Assembly: GCF_000471905.2 (NCBI RefSeq)
Contig: NW_006498527.1
Location: 3,437,773-3,501,772, forward strand
Reading direction: 5' to 3'
Source: Amborella trichopoda
Lineage: Eukaryota > Streptophyta > Magnoliopsida > Amborellales > Amborellaceae
Length of the DNA stretch: 64,000 nucleotides
Made by a program: the position numbers and the translations under genes. Of this stretch, positions 55,734 to 64,000 are shown one piece after another; the stretch's first letter is position 1; each line of letters begins with the position of its first letter. The notes beneath the pieces are model-generated. The model saw nothing but the letters and a program-made list of their open reading frames with translations, was not told the DNA's origin and searched no databases.

Positions 55734-57690
55734 CTGGCCTCCAAACCTTGAACGCATTCCTAAATTTCATTCTGTTGCTTTGGGTACATTGTAGCCCTCA
55801 AAGCTGGGCGATCCAAACCACAAGCCTCTCGGTTCTATTTTATTTTCCTTTTCTCCATGCGAGGATTATGTGGACGACTTTGTGTGCAGTAGTGAAAATA
55901 ATCGACTTCTGACACAAATTACAAAATAAAATTATGAATACTGCAATTAGCAAAGTTATTAGCAGCTAAGTTCGAATTTTTGACGATAAGATACAAAAAG
56001 GAATCAGTTTAGATATAGAAGATCATTTATTAACGTTTTACCTTATCTCTTAGTGAATTCACAAAACTATTTCTCTTAACAATGGAAAATGGAGATGTAT
56101 GTTTAAATTTTATTTCATGGAGGGAAGTTTATTATTTTCTAATTTTTATTATTATACCATACACCAAATTCTCCATATGTATACTGAATTAATCTATGGG
56201 TAAGAACCTAAAAAAAAAAAGATTTTGGTAACAATTTAAAAATGTATCTTTTTTTAACTATCTAAATGACGGTCATGTATTTTGATGGATGTTTTGAAAT
56301 TAAATCAAAATGTATAAACCTAATGTTAAATATTTAGTCTCTTATATTTTCTCAAAAAGATATTTGATCTCTTATATGTATCTTAATTGGGATTGTATAC
56401 AATTAAACCAATTACCTAATGTACAAGGAGATCACAATTGCATATAAACATCCGATATGAAATTTGATAGCATGAATTTGTCATAAAGTTTGAAAAATTC
56501 TATTTTCAACATTGTGTTTGGTCAATGGAATAAATGCAGCCACCCAATTTTACGTCCAAAGGTCAAGATTAATTGTAACCAGCTCAAAGGCAAATGCTCT
56601 TGTTGTATTCTTTTTCTTTTTAATAAGGGACCGGGTTTTTATGAGTCAGCCGAGTCATCTATTTATATGAATCCTCTCTTCCCAAAATCCATCTCTTCGT
56701 AACGCATTTTGGATCCAAAAATTTTAGGGGCTGATAATTTATACTATGACAAAAGTGAATCCAAAAATAATGATTTTAAAAATAAAAAATATATTACGAT
56801 TTATTTATTTTTGTACCATTAATTTGTAAGTGGTGCTAGGAGTAGGACCACTACCTTCTAACATCTACCTTCTAACATCCATCTTTGAGATGGATGTTAG
56901 TTGTATCAAGAAATACACATCGTAGATTTTTATGGTTTTAACCTTGTGATATCGCTTATTTTTTCCAAAAGAAAAGAAGAAAGCTTATATTTTCCAAAAG
57001 AAAAGAAGAAAGAAGGAAAAACTCTAACAAGTGGAAGGGCGACTTAATTGGGGTTGCATCTATTTGTCTTAAAACCCATGTATTGGATAAGTAATTTAGA
57101 TCGGGTATGGTTTGGTCTTAGAAAATATTAAAAAGAAATAAATTAAAATTAAAATTAAAATCGAGATTTATGAGGTGGAATTTAGGGAGGCTTAAAAATT
57201 TCTTACGTAAGCTTAAAAACAGAAAAAATAATAATATAAAAATGAGTTTTAAGGAGGAAGGGGTCGAGACCCGTACTATCTTGAAATCAGTTAGTCTTGA
57301 TCGATTCCCATCCAAATTGACAATTTGAATCAGAAATCACAGATTTAAAACCCGTTGCATCTATGTGCCTATACATAAACGCTAACAACAAAGATCAATC
57401 CTAAATTTGGCGCTACATGCGCTATTTTAACCGTTGGTAAAATACGACATGGACCTACAATGGACGGTGGAGATCAGGGAAGAAGAAAAATGAATGGTTC
57501 ACGTTACATGGGCATTTTTTAGGAGAAGATAATCATGTTAAAAGAAAAATGGTGAGAACTTTGTCAAAATAGATTTATATTTTTAAAATTAATTTAATAA
57601 TTTATCATTTTTCAAATATTCCGACTTATGCCACACGCGGTTAGATGGGTATTTTGAAATTAAATGAAAAATATGAATCATCATTGTTGA
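55734..57690. other. Unassigned intergenic sequence
   Basis: AT-rich. Contains a short duplicate of TATTTTCCAAAAGAAAAGAA (56956 and 56990 regions) and a hairpin around CTAACATCCATC/GATGGATGTTAG (56874-56899). No convincing ORF. Confidence 0.4.
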
Positions 57691-57970
57691 AGTCTTTTTT
57701 CAACTAATTGATGTCAGCTACATAAATCTTGATCCGTTATTTTGTACTATTAAAGGTCATACCTTCAGTATGGCTATGAATCCCTATATATTTTCTCACT
57801 ATTTCCAATCTATTTCTTTTTGGGCTTGCTTTTTGTTATTTTTTAGCCTTCCACCTGAACTACTTTACACCTCCTAACAGGTGTTGTAAAAGGCATACGC
57901 TCTATATGGCTAGCCCACTAAATCTACTTTCTCTCATCGTATCATATATTAGTGTCGTACCTAAATTTTT
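57690..57970 (-). pseudogene. RTE-type LINE 3' end fragment, second copy
   Basis: Parallels 18440-18725: CTACATAAATCTTGATCCG, TACACCTCCTAACAGGTG and ACTTTCTCTCATCGTATCAT occupy the same order as in the first copy. On the minus strand it encodes the decayed D-M-R-E...R closing segment of the RT. A shorter relative (ATCTACACAAATCTTGATACG, 58830) lies downstream. Confidence 0.55.
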
Positions 57971-59200
57971 CAAATTAAAAAAATTGATAAAATATTAAAT
58001 AGTTGATCCATTACTCATATTTTGATAAATCCTCCAAAAACAAAAAAAAACTGAATACATAAATAAATTCCCATTATCATGTCTCCCTCTCATCCCATGA
58101 AATTTCCTTGGTACTACCAAAACAAATTCCTTTAACCAAAAGAACCCATTAAAAAGACTTGCCTACTCAAGCTAATGCATTGTTCCTTTGCTTTGAATGT
58201 TCAGCATTTGAGTACCAATATTCAGCTTTGCTGGTCAGAATGTTCGAGGCAACCACCATGTGTGCACTTGGGTCTTCCATATAATTATATATTTTATATA
58301 TATTAATTTTTTTGTTTTGTAATGTTGAAATGGTTTTGCATTAAACTATCACAAAAAAAAAGTGCCCACTAGCTTAGTTTTAATGTGGGCTTGCACCCAT
58401 TTTGAGAAAAGATAAAGTGGGTATGTAACTCTCTAACAAAGATTCGACAGTGAAAGGGGTTAGTTGAGCAGGGCCGTGGAGCTTCTTTTTAAAAAAAAAA
58501 AAAAAAAATGCAATGGCAGTATAATAATTTAGGTAGACCAGGTTCAAACTTAGAGCCACAGGTATTCGTCATTATTTATATTACATGTGGAGTAGAACCG
58601 GGTATTCAGTATATAAGGGGTCAGAACAATTTTAGTAAACGTCAGAGTAGTGGGAAAATGCTTCCAAATTTTCATTGACCTCTTTGTACGCTCTAACTTT
58701 CTACGAAAAGGAGCTCTTTTCCAACGTGATTCTCGTCTTTGCTTGAAGGCAGAATTACCATTCTGCCACCAACTTCACATTTTATTTGCGTGGTACCATT
58801 CGGTCATCACCACAGCCTTTATTCAATTACTTGGGCCATCTACACAAATCTTGATACGCCGAAGACTATATTTTTAACGAGGTTATAAGTCTTCATATAT
58901 TTTGTTAAAATATATTTTCAATTTTAAATTCTATATCATGTAGAATACATTCCCAACGTCCCAACCGTCTTGTATCTAACTAAATACAGCAAGAATTATA
59001 TACATCGGTAACCGAGTTGAATCTAGTTATCAGTTGACACTAATCATAAGCCATGGTTTGATTGACTTCAAGTAGGGTTGTTAACGGGCCGAGTTCAAGT
59101 TGGGCTGACCTTGGCCTGAGCTTTCGACCATATTTCATGAACATGAACGCCATGTCTACACAAAATTACGGACCGTAGAGATACATCAAGGCCCCACATA
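57971..59200. other. Unassigned intergenic sequence
   Basis: AT-rich. Includes a partial RTE-like stretch at 58828-58900 and GGGCCGAGTT/GGGCTGACC words near 59085-59115. No gene recognised. Confidence 0.4.
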
Positions 59201-59202
59201 TA

Positions 59203-59600
59203 TGGGCATGTTTGAGTGTATTCATTAGTGGTGAGAATTCATAATTTCAATAAAAGTAATATTGATTGTGATTTATCGTGTTTGGAAGTGGTTATTATAA
59301 AATTATGTGAGATCAATTTATATACAATCTTACATATAATTTATCCTTTGTGAGAAATTGTTCTTACTTCATTTAAAATAATTTGCCTAAATTACATCCT
59401 TTTAGTCAAGAAACTTAAAATAGCTGAAATCACTGAGAAGGTTGAATAATTAAATAACATTATATATAACACAAGGTACATAGCAAATAGGTAGCAAAAT
59501 CATGTTATCCATATTATATTAATTTCAGATAACCAGATTATATTAATTTCCGATAAAATAATCTATTTTAGATAAATTGAATTGCCATCCAAACCATGCC
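59203..59600. mobile_element. MITE with GGCATGTTTGAGTG ends
   Basis: Starts GGGCATGTTTGAGTGTATTC; the reverse complement of the right end is GGCATGGTTTGGATGGCAAT. The interior is AT-rich and non-coding, about 390 bp, consistent with a Tourist/hAT-type MITE. The target duplication is unclear. Confidence 0.55.
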
Positions 59601-60855
59601 GGCTCACTTATTGAAAAACATCAAAAAAAAGTACTCTAACGTGACATAGAAATAAATGGATTTCTCTAATACCAAAATTAAAGCACTCCTCAAATAAAAG
59701 AAGGGAGAGAGAGAGAGACAGAGAGAGAGAGAGGGTGGTCCCTCTAGTTTGGACGGGTAAATGCATCAAATCAAAGTGGGAAAAAGGGAACACGGGCCCG
59801 TTTTTATAGGAAAGTCACCTACTAGCACACTTTAAGAAGAATATTAACTAGAACCTTATTTACAAGTCTTTAGGCATTTCACTCCTTAAAAAGTTTTAGG
59901 AAAAATATATAAAATAGTATTCATTTTTGGTATAAAAAGGTTATAAACACTCTTGAAATGGAATGGGTGTAAGAATGCCATTGATTGGATTAAAAAATTT
60001 TAAAAAAATTTCTTGAATTTCATGACACACTTGAAACCATCCAATCTAATTTGACATCCAACTACTAGAAATAATTATAATCTCCTTTAACAAAGATAAA
60101 CAGCCTCGTAATATACAATTCCAAAGTTTTAAAATGCATATACCTCTTATTCTTAGTGTGATTCCTTGATGATGGGTCATTACAACGACAAAGTCGATGT
60201 TCACACTTCTGGTATAGAAAAATAACCAAAAAAAAACCCAAAGGTTTTGTAAAATGTCAAACACATCCCAATATCTACGTGACCTTTATGAAAAATGTCA
60301 AAAATGATTTAATATTTTGAAGCATTTCACTTTTATTGTTTTAAAAATCACTACTTTAATTAGGAATCACAAAAAGGTAGGGTTCATTTTTCTATTAGAT
60401 CGAAAACCTCATGTTTAATTTCAAACAAATACATTTTATGCTATTCTTTTTCTCTCTTTTTTATTTTTTATTTATTTATTTTTTTTTATTTTCATATTTT
60501 TCTCTAGAATACCGGTCGGCCGGGCGAGAGGTCGACCCACCCGGACAATCCAAGTTTTAGAACACTAATTTCACGAGAACAAAATGTTTAGCGTTTGCAT
60601 ATATTTTCTTCTCCTTTGCTGTATTTGATAAGGACTGGTATGGCATACTCCATAAAAGCTAGTAAGCATTTAAAGAAAGTTAAGGGTATGATAGTCATTT
60701 CAGAGGACTCAAATTGCATGCATTATGCAGAGAATAAAAGAACCCCGCTAAATCCTTGAGGCTCTCTTGATGCCCTTTCTCGTCGTATCAGCCAGGCCTC
60801 CCAACTTAAATCACCCTACTCTTTTGACTAAATGGCCAAATCATCTTGTCCATTT
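59601..60855. other. Unassigned intergenic sequence
   Basis: Holds a GA microsatellite (59705-59735) and a GC-rich island near 60512-60545 (CGGTCGGCCGGGCGAGAGG). No convincing gene. Confidence 0.4.
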
Positions 60856-60859
60856 ATTT

Positions 60860-61250
60860 ATGGCGCAGTTTGTATGGAGCTGAAACTCTACATAATCAAA
60901 TGAGAGCCCACATTCAAATAGTATCGAGAAATATGGTTTCAATACTTTGAAAGATTTTTTGATAGCCTTAAATTAGATTTTCATCTTTATTTATAAAATT
61001 TAAAGCTTTAAAAATAATGTAGATTAAGCAGATCTATAAAAACTTGAAAATTGACGGTGCAAGAATATGTTACAAGATGCACACTTTCTAAAATTTAAAA
61101 TCCATTTTTTTTCTCATGTCTATACATCTTGATGTCGAGATGATCAATTTGATGATATTTGGGGATCAAAACAACCTCTTATATTGAAAGTTTTGAGGTA
61201 GGTTCTAATTTAATTGTTTAGAGCCTAGGCTCTATATAAACTTTTCTTTT
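60860..61250 (-). mobile_element. FB1-family element, minus orientation
   Basis: Left end GGCGCAGTTTGTATGGAG and right end TATATAAACTTTTCTTTT are the reversed FB1 ends. Internal landmarks: TAAGCAGATCTATAAAAAC, GTTACAAGATGCAC and GAGATGATCAATTTGATG. Confidence 0.6.
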
Positions 61251-61644
61251 TATAAAATGGTGTAGTTTGCCTTTTTATTTTGCAAAATTACCAGCATGCA
61301 CCTAAGAATTGAGTATTCTGTCGTGCTTTCATAGTCCCAATCAACGGTTCGAATTCGATATGGTGCATCGTAATATAGATTCAGGCCGTCCAAGTTAGAA
61401 TCTCACTCGTTGATAGTGGGAATTGTGGAAAAGTCCCGTAGTTATGTGCCAGTTTGGATACATGATTTAAAATTATTCTTTGTCAATTAACCAAGAGAAC
61501 AAAACACCATGATGTATTATTCATAGATCAAAAGGCTAGTGTCGAAATGAAGTGTAGAAGGAAATGAAATATACAATACTATACATTAGAAAGAAAATCA
61601 TATTAAAAAGGTATTGATGTATATTATCACTTCAGAGGGACGTT

Positions 61645-61738
61645 TCAGGATTGGGTTCGATTGGTTAAGGCGTTGACGATTCGACTGCTATGTCATAAGT
61701 TCAAATCCTATCATTAGCTACCCAAAAAAAAAAAAAAA
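61645..61738 (+). mobile_element. tRNA-Ser-like retroposed unit (SINE or tRNA retropseudogene)
   Basis: GATTGGTTAAGGCG (about 61659-61672) resembles the A-box part of plant tRNA-Ser(GCU), GACTGCTATGTC its anticodon arm (GCT in the loop), and GTTCAAATCC (61699-61708) the B box. The long variable arm is absent. A 15-A tail follows (61724-61738), as expected of retroposition. It cannot fold into a normal tRNA. Confidence 0.5.
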
Positions 61739-61849
61739 GTGTATAGCATGATGCCATAGATTATCGATAAATAATAGTTACATCATCACCGTCCGATCAA
61801 TTGATATACACCGATATAAAGAACTACATGTAGTTTCTCTATTTATACT

Positions 61850-62121
61850 AAATGGGGTTTCGAAATGTAGGGGAGTATTTTTTAGCCGTTCATTTCCATG
61901 GGACATTGGTGTAAATACTAATATAGTAACGGGTATAACAGTCATTGTTAAGAGCAATCGCCTAGGGGCATTTTCTTGGAAAAACTAAACAAGTGTGTGA
62001 TAGATATGAAAGTTAAGGGTATTATCGGTCATTCTCTCTCTATAAATGCCTCCTCATTTGTACGTGTGTCATTGTGTGGTGTTCGAGAGGTGTTGGTTTC
62101 AATTGTTTGTGAAAAAGCGAT
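61850..62121 (+). promoter_or_regulatory. Promoter and 5' UTR of the right-hand gene
   Basis: CTCTCTCTATAAATGCC carries a good TATA box at 62041-62047, about 75-80 bases before the ATG at 62122. Initiation near 62070-62075 would leave a 5' UTR of about 50 bases. Confidence 0.6.
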
Positions 62122-62218
62122 ATGTCTCTCAGACTAGCTTTGCCTGCAGAAGCAGGCCCTGCCGCTCTCTCTTTTAAGGACTCCAATGGCAAAGCGAGCC
62201 CTCTCAAGCTCATCAAAG
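62122..62218 (+). CDS. First coding exon of an unrecognised gene (3' partial)
   Basis: The ATG at 62122 opens a 32-codon exon (MSLRLALPAEAGPAALSFKD, SNGKASPLKLIK) ending at a strong donor (AAAG|GTACTAG) in phase 1. Composition and codon choice look coding and a TATA box lies upstream. The rest of the window (62219-64000) is intron with T-rich stretches. I cannot name the family from 32 residues; no strong transit-peptide or signal-peptide pattern is evident. The overlapping minus-strand frame is a shadow. Confidence 0.65.
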
Positions 62219-63061
62219 GTACTAGCTTTCTCTCTCCGCTGTTTAGCTTTTTAAAGATTTGGTGATTAGGAAATGTCTTTGATATATGAAACTGCATGTA
62301 GTCTTTTATTGATTTAGGCTTGAACTGTTATGGAGATTTCTTGTTTTCTTTTATAGACATTTGTTGTTATGCTTTTCCGTTGCTTCATTTTCCTGTTTTC
62401 TGATGGTAAGGACTCACTTGTGCCAATTGGGAGACATTTTTTTTTATGATTTTTTGAGATTGTTGCAGTCGTTTTTTTTGGATTATTTAACATGGAATTG
62501 ATCGTTCTTCAGTGTTCCTCTGTTAGTATACAATTATAAATTATGTAACTTTATATTTGTGGTTATTTTCCAAATGATTTGATTAGAATTCTGGTTCTGG
62601 ACTGTTTATCAATATTTGATGGGAAAAATGCTTATTAATTTTGCATCTTCTGTAACAGAATTGTATTTTGTGTTTAATTACTCACATTCAGCTTCCATTT
62701 TTGCTGAAAAGTTTATACTTTTATCGTTTTTATAAGTGTATTGTTTTCTCATTTTCTTTCAAGTTAAATCTGACTTTCGTTAAGTTCTGATGTTGCTTCT
62801 CCTTTGAATAATCGATCCGAAATTGTATTTCTTACAATATTTCTTCGTAAAATTCAAATTGTCCTTTTTTTTTTTTACATTATATACTGGTTGTTAAGGT
62901 TGGGGTGGAATTTATTCTTTTATGATGTTGAAATAATGCTTCTCGTGCTGCTTCCTTGATGATCTCTTATGTTGACTTGGTACCAGGTTTTGTATAATAG
63001 AGAAACTTCCATTGGTTTGCTCTCGTGAAGGAAATATACTAAAAAGTGTAATTGTTATGAT

Positions 63062-63541
63062 CGGAGTGCCGGGGCTCGGCCAAATCCACTCAGACTTGGC
63101 TGAGGAACTTGACCTTGTCCTATGGGCCAGGCAAGTTCCTGGCGAGTTAGGTGTACAAGTCTCCAGGCCCAAATAACTTCCAAAAAACGGTTTAAAAATG
63201 CAAGCAAAAATAAAAAATAATAAAAAAAGAGAAAACACTAACATAATGGTTAGAAATACTTCTTAAGACGATTTTGTTAGTTTTTAAGACCATCTGGGAA
63301 CTGTAATATTTTTCTCTTGTTCTGCATTTTTCTGAAAGATTCAACGTACAAATCCACTTTTCAATAATCCATTCAAGTTTTTCTTATTTTTAAAGACTTT
63401 TTAGAGATTTTTTTACTCTTTTTAGCTTTTTTTCACTTTTTTGGGGTGTACCTAACTCGGCCATGTCCACTCGGACTCAGAAGAGTTACTTGGCTCGGCC
63501 AAGGGCCCAATAACTTGGGCGAGTCGATTTTCTGTACACTG
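63062..63541. mobile_element. 480-bp insertion with perfect 8-bp target duplication
   Basis: GTTATGAT occurs at 63054-63061 and 63542-63549. The ends hold related inverted GC-rich blocks: GGGCTCGGCCAAATCCACTC and CAAGTTCCTGGCGAGTTAGG on the left versus TAACTCGGCCATGTCCACTC and CTTGGCTCGGCCAAGGG on the right. Terminal repeats proper are weak. Non-coding. Confidence 0.6.
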
Positions 63542-63746
63542 GTTATGATAATATTTCTTCTATATGTTCTTATTTATGGAAGAATGTTGGTTTGATGAAT
63601 TTTGCTATAAATAATTTCCATTTGGGGGGATTTTTGTGATTTCTATATTCATCAATAGTTGGCATAGTCAATGGGTAATGATTTGACCATTGGGATGTTC
63701 TATGCACCTCCAAACAAAGTTATGGATAAATTTCTGTCTTTATACT

Positions 63747-63769
63747 CTCTCTCTCTCTCTCTCTCTCTA

Positions 63770-63804
<35 letters not shown>

Positions 63805-63827
63805 NNNNNNNNNNNNNNNNNNNNTTA

Positions 63828-63886
<59 letters not shown>
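63747..63886. repeat. (CT)n(TA)n compound microsatellite around a 20-N gap
   Basis: A CT run then a TA run precede the gap (63747-63802), and the same pair follows it (63827-63886). The two sides look like one locus placed twice. Confidence 0.9.
63805..63824. other. Assembly gap (20 N)
   Basis: A short placeholder gap inside the microsatellite. Confidence 0.98.
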
Positions 63887-63889
<3 letters not shown>

Positions 63890-64000
63890 TCTGCCCTTGT
63901 GATGTTTCTCTGCTTATATTTTTTATTATTGCATTAATCGTGTGTTACTTTGATGGATGAGTATCCTTTTAGAATTACACTTTCAAAAGTTTTTTTCTTA

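Larger units (their letters stand above)
62219..64000 (+). other. First intron of the right-hand gene (to window end)
   Basis: T-rich, no exon recognised. It holds a 480-bp insertion (63062-63541) and a (CT)n(TA)n microsatellite with a 20-N gap. Confidence 0.55.

Noticed and set aside
62040-62297. 85-codon minus-strand frame
   Set aside because: It overlaps the promoter, first exon and donor site of a better supported plus-strand gene and reads the exon antisense.

Overview
The window is nuclear DNA from a flowering plant. The evidence is intron-rich genes with GT-AG splicing, plant-specific families (a plastid starch protein, plant PEX14, plant AMSH), AT-rich introns and intergenic DNA, and a heavy load of nested plant retrotransposons and MITEs. 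I cannot name the species. Three assembly gaps are present (16100-16585, 39372-39915, 63805-63824).

Genes. (1) 551-3500, +: the last three exons of PEX14, the peroxisomal docking protein; the earlier exons lie left of the window. (2) 7820-17165, +: a complete 14-exon AMSH3-like JAMM deubiquitinase (479 aa) with every exon junction in phase. (3) 28928-20914, -: a complete 10-exon LSF1 (LIKE SEX FOUR 1; 613 aa), a plastid starch-degradation protein with transit peptide, PDZ-like, dual-specificity-phosphatase and CBM48 parts. AMSH and LSF1 converge. (4) 62122-62218, +: only the first coding exon of an unrecognised gene that continues past the right edge.

Repeats. Between 3.7 and 7.5 kb lie a CT-rich minisatellite, a palindromic MITE, two head-to-head copies of a foldback/TIR family (called FB1 here), a decayed LINE, and a MITE cluster in the AMSH promoter. 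Between 17.2 and 20.9 kb are a MITE, an RTE-type LINE tail and tandem duplications. From 29.3 to 48.8 kb is a nested block: a LINE tail (zf-RVT plus RNase H); a pair of inverted FB1-like arms, one split by an 8.5-kb Copia element (element A, 33475-41941); within A's 3' LTR a Gypsy-like insertion with a perfect 5-bp target duplication; then a second, nearly full-length Copia (element B, minus strand, 42545-48837) that carries its own FB1 copy and a 370-bp hAT-like MITE, each with a perfect 8-bp target duplication. From 49 to 62 kb are a foldback element, a 1.5-kb minisatellite inside a putative DNA transposon, further FB1 and RTE fragments, and a tRNA-Ser-like retroposed unit.

The points most worth a second look are a 5'-truncated 5S rRNA retroposed copy with near-identical 19-bp target duplications inside LSF1 intron 8; four repeated minimal ATG-TGA start-stop units just upstream of the LSF1 start codon; a NAGNAG acceptor in PEX14; and the FB1 family, copies of which both Copia elements hit. 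I found no bacterial-type operon, CRISPR array or clearly new multi-gene system. Family assignments rest on reading translated sequence against remembered family features; no database search was run.
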